Assembly: GCA_002418705.1 (NCBI GenBank)
Contig: DIEQ01000078.1
Location: forward strand, 1-41,827
Origin: Mageeibacillus sp. UBA5770
GTDB taxonomy: Bacteria; Bacillota_A; Clostridia; Saccharofermentanales; Saccharofermentanaceae
Direction of reading: 5' to 3'
DNA length: 41,827 bases
Below the pieces are notes generated by a model. The model worked only from the letters and a program-made list of their open reading frames with translations, ran no database searches and was not told where the DNA came from. A program made the translations under genes and the position numbers. Shown piece after piece: positions 33,621-41,827 of the stretch; position 1 is the stretch's first letter; the number at the start of each line of letters is the position of its first letter.

Positions 33621-36600
33621 ATGCATCTAAAAAAACTAGAGATTCAGGGTTTCAAATCTTTTCCGGAATACACTCTCATTGAATTTGACAAAGGCATGAC
33701 GGGTATTGTCGGTCCAAACGGAAGCGGTAAGTCAAATGTAACCGATGCGATCCGCTGGGTTTTGGGGGAGCAGAGTGTCCGTACGCTTCGCGGCGGAAAA
33801 ATGGAAGACGTCATCTTTAACGGTACTCAGTCGAGACGGGCGATGAATTACGCCGAAGTCTCTATGACCATTGATAATTCAGACGGGCTCCTCGGCATTG
33901 ATTATTCGGAAGTCCAGGTAACAAGGCGCCTGTACCGTTCCGGTGAGAGCGAATACCAGCTTAACCACATTAACTGCCGGCTTAAGGATATTGTATCGCT
34001 CTTTATGGATACCGGCCTGGGCAAGGACGGCTATTCGATCGTCGGGCAGGGCCGTGTCGACGAGATCCTGAGTACCCGTTCAGAGGATCGCCGTAAAGTA
34101 CTTGAAGAGGCATCGGGAATTGTTAAATATAAAGTCAGAAAAGATGAGGCGGAACGCAAGCTTCTTTCTACGGAGCAGAATCTTATCCGTATCTCGGATA
34201 TTCTCTCTGAGCTAGGGGAACAGGTTGGTCCCCTTGCCGAACAGTCCGAAAAAGCGCGCAAATACCATCGCCTGTATGAGGAGTGGAAGTCACTCGACAT
34301 TGGCCTGTCCCTTCACCTGATTGATAGGAATCAGGCGTTTTTATCGGCGTCCGTCGAAGAAGCCGCGGCCCTTACGGAAGATATCCGCAAGCAGGAAGAT
34401 GTTATTTTGGAGATGAGGACACAGAACCGTGTTCTATCTGAGAAGTCGAATGAACTTGAAGATTCTCTTGAGGCATCACGTGTGGAAGCACAGACCATTA
34501 CAAATGCCGTTCATGAGCTGCAGAGCTCGATCGCAGTCATAGTCGACCGCAGAAGTCATCTGTCCGTTCAAATAGATACAAGCGAGAATGAAGAAGGCAG
34601 CGCACAGACTGAAATTGACCGGCTTAATACGGAATTCAATAATCAGAACAAAAAAATCCAGGCACTTAAGGTGCAGCGTGACCGTTATGCTGAACAGCTC
34701 ACGGTCCAGGAAAAAGAAATGTCGGAGCTTCTTGCATCCATTGACCAATCTCAGAACAAGCTCGCTCAGCTTCGTAAAAAAATGGAAGATCTGCAGGAAG
34801 AGCTCTTTGAAGACAGGGAGCGCTCACAGAAACTCTCATCAGATTTACTTCTTCTTGATTCCCGCGTCAAATCTCTTGCACAGGACAGACTTCTGACGAT
34901 TAATGAACTTGACGGCCTCAGCGTTAAGCTTGAGGAAGCCGACAAAGTCCTTTCGGATCTAACACGCAAGTCTTCACAGACGGCTGCCGCACTCAACGAT
35001 AAGAAGACAGCACTTGATCTGTACAGAAAAGAAGCTGCCGAACTTTCCGTATCTGTCGAGCAGAAGAAAAGAGAGCTCGATAACAAGAAGTACCGGATCC
35101 GTACACTGGAAGATCTTGAGAAAAGCCGTGAGGGATATCAGGAACCGGTCCGCAGGCTGCTTTCAGCCGCAGAATCTGATGAAGGACTAAAAAAAGCAGT
35201 CATCGGCGTTTTAGGCGAACTGATCCGCGTTCCCTCCGAATATGAGATTGCCATCGAGATCGCCCTTGGTCAGGCTGTTCATCATATTGTTACCCGGACA
35301 GACAGGGATGCTTCCTTTTTGATCGACTATCTTAAGACAAATCATCTCGGCCGGGCCACCTTTTTGCCGGTTGATGTCATCAAGCCCCGTGATCTTGAGA
35401 CGGGATACCGGCAGACATCTCAGGGCGCCGAAGGTTTCCTTGGAATTGCATCGGATTTACTTGAATATCCAGCGCATCTTACCGGAATCATTAAGAACCT
35501 CCTTGGCCGCATTGTCATTACGGACACACTTCCGAACGCGCTGAAAATTGCTTCGAGGACAGGGCATTCTTTCCGTCTGGTTACGCTGGAAGGCGATGTA
35601 GTCAACCCCGGCGGTTCGATGACCGGCGGCAGTATCCGCAGACAGGGTACAAGCCTTCTGGGACGCGGACGCGAACTTGAGAGCCTCCGCATTTCGGTCT
35701 CCGGCCTTGAAAAAGAAATTGAAAGCCTCATGTCTGATAAGGAAAAATCTGAAATTCGGATTAAAGAAGCAGCAAGAGAGCAGACAGCACTTGATGAGAA
35801 GCTGCACAATTACTCAATGGACCGTGTACGGGCCGATGCCATCCTTGGACAGCATCGAGCTGATAATGACAAAATGCGGATGCGGCTCTCCCTTCTTGAA
35901 AAGGAAACCGCCGAGATTTCTTCCAAAAGGATGCTTATTGTCGAGGACTGTGAAGAGTGCAGAAGTGCAATATCTGACTGTGAAAAAGAAATGATGATTT
36001 TGCGTCAGACGCTTTCACAGACGGATGTACAGAATAAGGCCGTGCAGGAACAGCTTGATGACTTGCGTAGTGAGATCGGCGACCTTCGAATATCGGTCGG
36101 GTCAATTGAAGAATCGCTGCGCGGTGCAGTCGAAATATCAGAGCGCATCCAGCGTGAAAAATCCGGATATTCCGACGGACTGCAGAAACGAAGAAATGAA
36201 CGTGAACAGTCCAGGCAGGAAGTCATTAACCTGATCAGGGATGAAGAAGAAAAGACCATTCAAAAAGATGCCCTCAAAGAAAAAGAAGCCGCCGTGCTAT
36301 CCAATATTAAAAGGATCCAGCTCGAAAAAGAAGAACTCGAACAGGAACTTGCCGGTTTTATTGACAGGCTGTCTTCTTCGTCTTCCCGTCTTTCATCCAT
36401 GCAGGGCGAACAGGCCAGAATGCAAGCCAAAGTCGAGCGATTCGAGTCGGATGTAGACGAGTGGAAGAACCGTATGTGGGAAGAGCATGAGCTCACGTAT
36501 GACCATGCTCAGTCATACAGGCTTGAAATTGAAAATCCGCAGCCGGCGCAGCGCAGAGTTACCGAACTGAAGAATGAAATGAAAGATATCGGACCGGTTA

Positions 36601-37187
36601 ATCTCGGTGCCATCGAAGAGTATGAACGTGTAAATGAACGTTTCACCTTCATGACAAAGCAAAAGGATGATATTGAAGAGGCCAAGGCAAATCTTGCCGG
36701 AATCATTTCGGACCTTGTAGCAGAGATGCGGCAGCAGTTCCTGGTGCATTTTGAACAGATCAATGAGAACTTCAAGATGGTATTCTCCGATCTTTTCAAT
36801 GGCGGTACAGCAGAAATCATTCTCGAAGACAAAGAAGACGTCCTGGCCTGCGGTATAGATATCAGGGCTCAGCCTCCAGGCAAAAAGCTTCAGAGCCTGA
36901 CGCTGCTTTCCGGCGGAGAGCGCTGTCTGACTGCCATCGCGCTCCTGTTTGCCATCCTTCAGCTGCGGCCGTCACCCTTTTGTGTACTGGATGAAGTTGA
37001 AGCAGCCCTTGATGACGTGAACGTCAACCGGTTCACAGATTTTGTCCGCAGATATACGGCTAAGTCACAGTTCATACTTGTAACGCACCGAAAAGGCACA
37101 ATGGAAGCCTGTGACCGTATGTATGGTGTTACAATGCAGGAGAGAGGCATATCAAAAATCCTTTCTATGAGACTGGGTGATTCATGA
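33621..37187 (+). CDS. smc: Chromosome segregation protein SMC
   Basis: A 1188-residue SMC ATPase that condenses and organises the chromosome with ScpA/ScpB. The N-terminal ATPase half has MHLKKLEIQGFKSF and Walker A GPNGSGKSNV. Two long coiled coils flank a hinge around residues 510-660 (GVLGELIRVPSEYEIAIEIALG region). The C-terminal half has the signature LLSGGERCLTAIALLFA and Walker B FCVLDEVEAALDD. Length is standard. ATG 33621 matches the family N-terminus; a GTG at 33600 is in frame but would add a cysteine-rich tag. Spacing to AAGGA is long at 12 bases. Confidence 0.96.
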   Translation: MHLKKLEIQGFKSFPEYTLIEFDKGMTGIVGPNGSGKSNVTDAIRWVLGEQSVRTLRGGKMEDVIFNGTQSRRAMNYAEVSMTIDNSDGLLGIDYSEVQVTRRLYRSGESEYQLNHINCRLKDIVSLFMDTGLGKDGYSIVGQGRVDEILSTRSEDRRKVLEEASGIVKYKVRKDEAERKLLSTEQNLIRISDILSELGEQVGPLAEQSEKARKYHRLYEEWKSLDIGLSLHLIDRNQAFLSASVEEAAALTEDIRKQEDVILEMRTQNRVLSEKSNELEDSLEASRVEAQTITNAVHELQSSIAVIVDRRSHLSVQIDTSENEEGSAQTEIDRLNTEFNNQNKKIQALKVQRDRYAEQLTVQEKEMSELLASIDQSQNKLAQLRKKMEDLQEELFEDRERSQKLSSDLLLLDSRVKSLAQDRLLTINELDGLSVKLEEADKVLSDLTRKSSQTAAALNDKKTALDLYRKEAAELSVSVEQKKRELDNKKYRIRTLEDLEKSREGYQEPVRRLLSAAESDEGLKKAVIGVLGELIRVPSEYEIAIEIALGQAVHHIVTRTDRDASFLIDYLKTNHLGRATFLPVDVIKPRDLETGYRQTSQGAEGFLGIASDLLEYPAHLTGIIKNLLGRIVITDTLPNALKIASRTGHSFRLVTLEGDVVNPGGSMTGGSIRRQGTSLLGRGRELESLRISVSGLEKEIESLMSDKEKSEIRIKEAAREQTALDEKLHNYSMDRVRADAILGQHRADNDKMRMRLSLLEKETAEISSKRMLIVEDCEECRSAISDCEKEMMILRQTLSQTDVQNKAVQEQLDDLRSEIGDLRISVGSIEESLRGAVEISERIQREKSGYSDGLQKRRNEREQSRQEVINLIRDEEEKTIQKDALKEKEAAVLSNIKRIQLEKEELEQELAGFIDRLSSSSSRLSSMQGEQARMQAKVERFESDVDEWKNRMWEEHELTYDHAQSYRLEIENPQPAQRRVTELKNEMKDIGPVNLGAIEEYERVNERFTFMTKQKDDIEEAKANLAGIISDLVAEMRQQFLVHFEQINENFKMVFSDLFNGGTAEIILEDKEDVLACGIDIRAQPPGKKLQSLTLLSGGERCLTAIALLFAILQLRPSPFCVLDEVEAALDDVNVNRFTDFVRRYTAKSQFILVTHRKGTMEACDRMYGVTMQERGISKILSMRLGDS

Positions 37188-37258
37188 CGCAGGTTCCCGG
37201 GGACAATCGATCATGACTAACCGCAGGAATATTTTTCATAACGACAAGGAGTGAATAT

Positions 37259-38170
37259 ATGGGCATACTGGATGTTTTCAAAAAAGGACTTTCAAAAACC
37301 AGGAACTTTGTATCAGAAGGTTTTTCAAAAATTTCCGCGAAAATGGGCCGGTTCGACGAGGATATGCTCGAAGACCTTGAGACTCTTCTTGTTCAGGCAG
37401 ATGTCGGCGTCGGAGCAACACTTTCCATAATGGATGCGATCCGCGAAAACATCAAAGCAACCGGCGATGCCGGACGCAGCCAGGTGCTGTCCGCTATGTC
37501 TGCACAGATGCTGAGCATTCTCGGCGAGAAGAAGACACTTACCCTGGAAGATAATACGCTTAATATAATTTTGATGGTCGGTGTCAACGGAACCGGGAAG
37601 ACGACAACCGCCGGAAAGCTGTGTCTGCGCTATAAAAAACAAGGAAAAAAAGTACTTCTTGCTGCAGCTGACACATTCCGCGCCGCAGCAATCGAGCAGC
37701 TTGAGGTATGGGGCGACCGTACGCAGACTCCCGTCATTTCCCATGAAGAGGGTTCAGATCCCGCAGCTGTATGTTATGACGCCATACATGCCGCTCTTGC
37801 ACGCAAAGTTGATGTACTCATCATTGATACCGCAGGCCGCCTTCACAACAAGCAGAATCTGATGGATGAATTATCCAAAATACGCCGTATCATTGACCGC
37901 GAGGCACCATCTGCATTTATACAGTCGCTTCTCATCATCGATGCCACAACGGGACAAAATGCTGTTATACAGGCAGAAGTATTTTCAAAGGCCGTTAATC
38001 TGACAGGTGTCGGCATCACAAAGCTTGACGGCAATGCAAAAGGCGGTGTGGCAATCTCCATAGCATTTTCCTCGCACTGCCCGATCCTACTGGCCGGATT
38101 GGGTGAATCTGCCGAGGACCTTATGGATTTTGACCCTGAAGCTTTCGTCGAGTCACTGCTTCCTGAATAG
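37259..38170 (+). CDS. ftsY: Signal recognition particle receptor FtsY
   Basis: A 303-residue SRP-receptor GTPase that docks ribosome-SRP complexes at the membrane. The N domain is followed by the G domain with GVNGTGKTTTAGKL, AADTFRAAAIEQL, DTAGRLHNKQNLM and TKLDGNAKGG. The acidic A domain of E. coli FtsY is absent, as usual in Firmicutes. An AAGGAG site precedes the ATG. A 13-codon frame (37213-37254) ends inside that site. Confidence 0.95.
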   Translation: MGILDVFKKGLSKTRNFVSEGFSKISAKMGRFDEDMLEDLETLLVQADVGVGATLSIMDAIRENIKATGDAGRSQVLSAMSAQMLSILGEKKTLTLEDNTLNIILMVGVNGTGKTTTAGKLCLRYKKQGKKVLLAAADTFRAAAIEQLEVWGDRTQTPVISHEEGSDPAAVCYDAIHAALARKVDVLIIDTAGRLHNKQNLMDELSKIRRIIDREAPSAFIQSLLIIDATTGQNAVIQAEVFSKAVNLTGVGITKLDGNAKGGVAISIAFSSHCPILLAGLGESAEDLMDFDPEAFVESLLPE

Positions 38171-38205
38171 CTTACATAGGAAGCTCCTTCCCGGGAGGAT
38201 GTTTT

Positions 38206-38472
38206 ATGAGAAAATTTGCTTCAGTATATTTTAAAATCCTGCCTTATTACTGCGGAGCATTTCTGGCATTTGTGTTGTACGAGTTATATGAAATTATTTC
38301 GTTCGGCAGCCGCGACAAAACAATAGTGTATATTATTATCGGTGCTTCTTTAGCTTTCGGCATCATCGGCGGCATTGCTGCCAAATTCGGATCCGGCAAA
38401 AGGAAGCAGAAATATCACAGTGAACCGGAAGAGCCGGCGGAGACTGAAGAAATAAAATATAAGCGCGTTTAG
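38206..38472 (+). CDS. Small two-helix membrane protein
   Basis: An 88-residue protein I do not recognise. Two hydrophobic helices are predicted at about residues 10-28 and 40-61, followed by a charged tail rich in Lys and Glu. GGGAGG precedes the ATG, supporting expression. It sits between ftsY and ylxM, two genes often adjacent to one another, and ends 29 bases before the ylxM promoter. A role in membrane targeting is possible only by position. Confidence 0.65.
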   Translation: MRKFASVYFKILPYYCGAFLAFVLYELYEIISFGSRDKTIVYIIIGASLAFGIIGGIAAKFGSGKRKQKYHSEPEEPAETEEIKYKRV

Positions 38473-38500
38473 ATTTTCTTAGCCCGACAAGTAAAACTAC

Positions 38501-38529
38501 TTGACACGACTTTCCTCTTCCTGTATCCT
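38501..38529 (+). promoter_or_regulatory. Promoter for the ylxM-ffh-rpsP operon
   Basis: A consensus TTGACA (38501-38506) and TATCCT (38524-38529) have a 17-base spacer and end 27 bases before ylxM. It probably drives ylxM through trmD. Confidence 0.7.
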
Positions 38530-38556
38530 AGTCGAAGATGTCAGTGAGGGAGTTTT

Positions 38557-38877
38557 ATGGAAGTCGTTGATGCGTGTTTGCTTCTGGATTTTTACGGACA
38601 GCTTCTGACTGAACGGATGCGCATGATTCTTGAGCTTCATTTTGCCGAGGACATGTCACTTGCAGAAATCGCCGAACAGGAGAATATCTCCCGGCAGGCC
38701 GTTCATGATGCCATCCGCCGCGGACGCAGTTCTCTTGAAGAATACGAAGAGAAGCTTGGACTCGTTAAGAGATTTATGAGCCAGAAGCTTGTCATCCGTG
38801 ATGCTGTTGAAGCCCTTGAAAAGAATGATACAAAGAGAGCACATTTGATGCTTTCTGAATTGATGGATACACTTTAA
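38557..38877 (+). CDS. ylxM: YlxM-family helix-turn-helix protein
   Basis: A 106-residue UPF0122/YlxM protein. It has a sigma-70 region-4-like helix-turn-helix: LTERMRMILELHFAEDMSLAEIAEQ then NISRQAVHDAIRRGRSSLEEYEEKLG. It is co-transcribed with ffh in many Firmicutes and is thought to support the SRP pathway in streptococci, though its molecular role is uncertain. It precedes ffh by about 30 bases, with a small GTCCC/GGGAC hairpin between them. Confidence 0.9.
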   Translation: MEVVDACLLLDFYGQLLTERMRMILELHFAEDMSLAEIAEQENISRQAVHDAIRRGRSSLEEYEEKLGLVKRFMSQKLVIRDAVEALEKNDTKRAHLMLSELMDTL

Positions 38878-38907
38878 ACGTCCCCTGCGGGACAGATGGG
38901 AACCGGT

Positions 38908-40236
38908 ATGTTTGAAAGTCTTTCAGGAAAATTACAGGGTATTACAGCGCGCATGCGCGGTAAAGCACGTGTAACTGAACAGGATATCAAGGATATGATG
39001 AAGGAAATCCGCATGGCGCTTCTCGAAGCGGATGTGAATTATTCTGTCGTTAAGTCTTTCGTTGCAGACACATCTGCCAAATGCCAGGGACAGGAGATTC
39101 TGTCGAGTCTCACACCCGGACAGCAGATTGTTAAGATCGTTCATGATTCACTCGTTGAGCTTCTTGGCTCAACTTCCGGCAAAATTGCTGTTTCTCCATC
39201 AGGATTTACGGTTATTATGCTTTATGGACTCCAGGGTGCCGGTAAGACGACTACGGCCGGCAAGCTGGCCCTGATGCTCAAGAAAAGCGGCAAAAAGCCT
39301 ATGGTTACTTCTGTGGACGTTCATCGTCCCGCAGCAGCCAGACAGCTCGAAATTCTTGCTGAGAAGGTCGGTGTTCCGTCCTTCATCATGCCCGAAGAGA
39401 AATCCGCCGTCGCAATTGCACAAAAAGCAGTAGCCAGGGCAAAATATATGCTCTGCGATACTCTGATCGTAGATACTGCCGGCCGAATGACCGTCGATGA
39501 GGACCTCATGCAGGAGCTCATTGAAATCGGCAGAGAAGTAAAGCCGACCGAGAAGCTGCTTGTTGTTGACGCCATGATCGGACAGGAGGCTGTATCTGTA
39601 GCGCAGGCTTTCGAGTCTGCCATCGGCCTCGACGGCTTTATCATGACCAAGCTTGACGGTGATGCCCGAGGCGGTGCGGCTCTTTCAATACGCCAGATTA
39701 CAGGAAAGCCTATCAAGCTGATCTGTGTCGGTGAAAAGGTTGAAGATATTGAAGAGTATTATCCTGACCGTATGGCCAGCCGTATCCTTGGAATGGGCGA
39801 TGTTCTTTCCCTCATAGAGAAGGCTCAGCAGAACTTTGATGAGACCTCGTCGAGAGCGACGATGGACCGCATCATGAAGAATAACTTTGATTTGAATGAT
39901 ATGCTCTCCCAGTTTGAGCAGATGCGGAAGATGGGTTCCATGAAGGATGTTCTTGGAATGATCCCCGGTGTCAGTGCCAAAATCAAAGACCAGGACATAG
40001 ACGAATCAATCATTGACACAAACATGGCAATTATCCGATCGATGACCAAGAAGGAAAGAAAATATCCGCAGGTTCTAAATGCCAGCAGACGTAAACGAAT
40101 TGCTGCCGGTTCAGGAACAACAGTTCAGCAGGTTAACCAGCTGATCAAGCAATTTGAACAGTCCTCGCAGATGATGAAGCAGTTTGCCAATATGAGCAAG
40201 GGCAAAGGAAAAGGCAAGATGCGTCGTCCGTTCTAA
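38908..40236 (+). CDS. ffh: Signal recognition particle protein Ffh
   Basis: A 442-residue SRP GTPase that binds signal peptides and 4.5S/scRNA. The NG domain has GLQGAGKTTTAGKL, SVDVHRPAAARQLEIL, DTAGRM and TKLDGDARGG. The methionine-rich M domain follows from about residue 310, with MTKKERKYPQVLNASRRKRIA before the RNA-binding helices and GKGKGKMRRPF at the end. An in-frame ATG at 38896 would add four residues. ATG 38908 (MFESLSGKLQ) fits the family N-terminus, but the ribosome site is weak for both. Confidence 0.95.
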   Translation: MFESLSGKLQGITARMRGKARVTEQDIKDMMKEIRMALLEADVNYSVVKSFVADTSAKCQGQEILSSLTPGQQIVKIVHDSLVELLGSTSGKIAVSPSGFTVIMLYGLQGAGKTTTAGKLALMLKKSGKKPMVTSVDVHRPAAARQLEILAEKVGVPSFIMPEEKSAVAIAQKAVARAKYMLCDTLIVDTAGRMTVDEDLMQELIEIGREVKPTEKLLVVDAMIGQEAVSVAQAFESAIGLDGFIMTKLDGDARGGAALSIRQITGKPIKLICVGEKVEDIEEYYPDRMASRILGMGDVLSLIEKAQQNFDETSSRATMDRIMKNNFDLNDMLSQFEQMRKMGSMKDVLGMIPGVSAKIKDQDIDESIIDTNMAIIRSMTKKERKYPQVLNASRRKRIAAGSGTTVQQVNQLIKQFEQSSQMMKQFANMSKGKGKGKMRRPF

Positions 40237-40353
40237 ATATAATGACGGCAGGAAACATTCTCCTGCAGTCGATACAGACACCATAAGTCATTCACGCAAA
40301 GATTTGCGCGGATATATAAACAACGGCAGTATAATATTAGGAGGAAATGAAAA

Positions 40354-40599
40354 ATGGCAGTTAAAATCAGACTTAAGAGAATGGGCGCAAAGAAGGCTCC
40401 TTTCTATCGTGTAGTGGTTGCGGATGCCCGTTATCCCAGAGACGGACGTTTCATCGAAGAAATCGGCACATACAATCCCCTTACAGAACCTTCAGAAATC
40501 AAGATTGATGCTGAAGCCGCCCAGAAGTGGATCAAGAACGGTGCCCAGCCCACTGAAACAGTACGTTCTCTGCTGAAGCGTTCCGGTATCATTTCTTAA
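40354..40599 (+). CDS. rpsP: Ribosomal protein S16
   Basis: An 81-residue 30S subunit protein needed for assembly. The N-terminus [23 protein letters not shown] is diagnostic, followed by [13 protein letters not shown]. The C-terminus is normal length. TAGGAGG precedes the ATG. The 117-base gap before it holds a CGCAAA-GA-TTTGCG palindrome and a GCAGGA/TCCTGC hairpin without a T-run. Confidence 0.97.
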   Translation: MAVKIRLKRMGAKKAPFYRVVVADARYPRDGRFIEEIGTYNPLTEPSEIKIDAEAAQKWIKNGAQPTETVRSLLKRSGIIS

Positions 40600-40634
40600 G
40601 GGAATGACCGTACCGCTTTGATTATTAGAGCTAA

Positions 40635-40688
40635 ATGAGGGGAGGTAGGCAGGCGTTTTTCAAAAGGCACCCTGCCGAAGAACTATGA
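40635..40688 (+). other. Possible 17-codon leader frame before khpA
   Basis: An ATG at 40635 opens a 17-codon frame (MRGGRQAFFKRHPAEEL) whose TGA (40686-40688) overlaps the khpA ATG as ATGA, the classic coupling arrangement. The frame includes a GGCAGG/CCTGCC hairpin (40648-40653 with 40671-40676). Its own ribosome site is weak, so translation is uncertain. Confidence 0.3.
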
Positions 40689-40912
40689 GTGATTTACTTG
40701 TCTCGATGGCAAAAGCTCTCGTCACAAAACCTGATGCTGTTTCCGTAAAGGAAATAGATCGTGGCAACACGGTTGTTCTTGAATTATCAGTCGACCCCGA
40801 GGATATGGGCAAAGTGATCGGAAAAGGCGGCAAGCGCGCGCAGGCCATCCGTACGATCATGAAGGCAAAGTATCTCCGCACGGGCAAACGCGTAATTGTG
40901 GATATTGTCTAA
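40685..40912 (+). CDS. khpA: KH-domain RNA-binding protein KhpA
   Basis: A 75-residue single KH-domain protein (YlqC family) that binds RNA, often as a dimer or with KhpB/Jag, and affects cell division and envelope in Firmicutes. The KH core is GKVIGKGGKRAQAIRTIMKA, with the GxxG loop as GKGG. Its own ribosome site is poor (GAAGAA), while a strong GGGGAGG lies about 40 bases upstream in the leader frame. The stop overlaps the rimM start by 1 base. Confidence 0.93.
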   Translation: MSDLLVSMAKALVTKPDAVSVKEIDRGNTVVLELSVDPEDMGKVIGKGGKRAQAIRTIMKAKYLRTGKRVIVDIV

Positions 40913-41439
40913 TGAGCGAATATTTTGTTATAGGTAAAGTGATCGGCGCACATGGAGTACGTGGGGAGATTAAGATCTTTCCCATTACTGACGATGTGCG
41001 CCGTTTCAGCAAGGTTTCAGAATGCATGCTGCTTTCCCCGGCTGAAAAGCTGATCCGCACAGTCAAGGTATCCGGCAGACGATTTACGGGGGAGACTGTC
41101 TTACTCACACTCGAAGGTATTGCAGACCGTGATGAAGCACAAAAGCTAAACGGCCTGTTTATTGCTGTGAAGAGAGAAGACGCTGCCCCACTGCCGCCCG
41201 GGCGTTATTACATCGCTGATCTGATCGGATGTAAAGTTACGGATTCGCAAATAGGACAGCTCGGATCAGTTTGGGATGTTCTGCAGACAGGAGCCAACGA
41301 CGTGCTTGTCGTAAAGCGTACAGGTAAACCGGATCTTCTGATCCCCTATCTGAACAGCATCGTAACCGGCGTTGATGTATTTTCCAAACAGATGTCCGTC
41401 ATTCTTCCGGATGGCCTTTATGAGATCTATGAGTCTTAA
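40912..41439 (+). CDS. rimM: Ribosome maturation factor RimM
   Basis: A 175-residue factor that binds S19 and helps 16S rRNA processing and 30S head assembly. The N-terminal domain begins YFVIGKVIGAHGVRGEIKI, the family signature. The C-terminal PRC barrel has RYYIADLIGCKVTD and LIPYLNSIVTGVDV. It overlaps the khpA stop (TAATG) and precedes trmD by 27 bases. Confidence 0.94.
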   Translation: MSEYFVIGKVIGAHGVRGEIKIFPITDDVRRFSKVSECMLLSPAEKLIRTVKVSGRRFTGETVLLTLEGIADRDEAQKLNGLFIAVKREDAAPLPPGRYYIADLIGCKVTDSQIGQLGSVWDVLQTGANDVLVVKRTGKPDLLIPYLNSIVTGVDVFSKQMSVILPDGLYEIYES

Positions 41440-41466
41440 GATATTTTCCGGACGGGGGATTATTCA

Positions 41467-41827
41467 GTGAAGTTTACGGTACTCACCCTGTTTCCCGAAC
41501 AGGTCTCTAATTTTTTATTAACCAGCATTACCGGAAGGGCGATGAAAAAGGACATATTCTCGCTTGAGACGGTCCAGATCAGAGATTTCTGCGGAAATGC
41601 ATACGGTAAAGTTGATGACACGATGTTTGGCGGAGGTACGGGTATGCTCATGTTATGTGAGCCTGTGTATGCAGCCTGGGAATCCGTAGCCGGACAAGAT
41701 ACGTCCCGTCGTCCGCATACGATTTTTCTGTCTCCGAAGGGCAGTGTTTTTTCACAGGAAAAGGCTATTGAACTTTCAAAATACGAGCATCTTGTATTAT
41801 TATGCGGACATTATGAAGGAATTGATC
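41467..41827 (+). CDS. trmD: tRNA (guanine-N1)-methyltransferase TrmD, partial
   Basis: The first 120 codons of TrmD, which makes m1G37 in tRNAs and prevents frameshifting, cut by the right edge. The start is GTG (KFTVLTLFPEQV). The SAM-binding trefoil-knot motifs are visible: VDDTMFGGGTGMLM and, at the edge, LLCGHYEGID. GGACGGGGG lies upstream. rpsP-khpA-rimM-trmD is the standard Firmicute order. Confidence 0.95.
   Translation, partial: MKFTVLTLFPEQVSNFLLTSITGRAMKKDIFSLETVQIRDFCGNAYGKVDDTMFGGGTGMLMLCEPVYAAWESVAGQDTSRRPHTIFLSPKGSVFSQEKAIELSKYEHLVLLCGHYEGID

Noticed and set aside
38880..38893. GTCCC-CTGC-GGGAC hairpin between ylxM and ffh as a terminator
   Set aside because: Only five base pairs and no T-run; ffh lacks its own visible promoter, so transcription must continue.

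Overview
The window looks like chromosomal DNA from a low-to-mid GC Firmicute, most likely an anaerobic member of the Clostridia (inference). The evidence is the gene order rnc-smc-ftsY-ylxM-ffh-rpsP-khpA-rimM-trmD, TTGACA/TATAAT-type promoters, a Firmicute (DinR-type) LexA box before recA, a YesM/YesN two-component pair, and strong AGGAGG ribosome binding sites. I see no phage, transposase, integrase, CRISPR or plasmid signature.

Region 1 (1-12.6 kb) is a carbohydrate uptake and control locus. On the minus strand lie an unrecognised gene cut by the left edge and a zinc-dependent SorE-like dehydrogenase. Divergent from these are a DeoR-type repressor and, 12 bases on, a lipoate-protein ligase. 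Next come a minus-strand sensor kinase and AraC-type response regulator. Divergent from that pair is an ABC importer: double ATPase, two permeases and a lipoprotein binding protein resembling RhaS/LsrB. An L-rhamnose mutarotase follows behind a terminator. Binding protein plus mutarotase point to L-rhamnose or a similar sugar, but no kinase, isomerase or aldolase is in view. Both divergent control regions carry copies of a GTGAAAA / TTTTCAC word that may be a shared operator.

Region 2 (12.6-19.8 kb) is a stretch of less defined genes bounded by two tRNA genes on the minus strand, Pro(GGG) and Trp(CCA). It holds a zinc-ribbon membrane protein, a GNAT acetyltransferase, a single-pass membrane protein on the opposite strand whose apparent terminator lies inside the GNAT gene, a large GT-C-like membrane protein, an SDR reductase, a ferritin-like diiron protein and a TraX-family membrane protein.

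Region 3 (19.9-28.5 kb) is a tightly packed plus-strand run: proC, rnhA, a NUDIX hydrolase, ftsK/spoIIIE, folD, cinA and murJ. Adjacent genes overlap or lie a few bases apart, so they are probably co-transcribed.

Region 4 (28.6-41.8 kb) is housekeeping: SOS-controlled recA with recX, then rimO and pgsA, acpP from its own promoter, rnc, smc, ftsY, a small unrecognised membrane protein, and a new promoter driving ylxM-ffh-rpsP-khpA-rimM-trmD. The last gene is cut by the right edge. It covers recombination, lipid synthesis, chromosome condensation, signal-recognition-particle targeting and ribosome/tRNA maturation.

I found no clear-cut new system. The most unusual observations are the shared operator-like word in region 1, the terminator embedded in the GNAT gene, a terminator-like hairpin at the start of rnc, and a 17-codon leader frame whose stop overlaps the khpA start.
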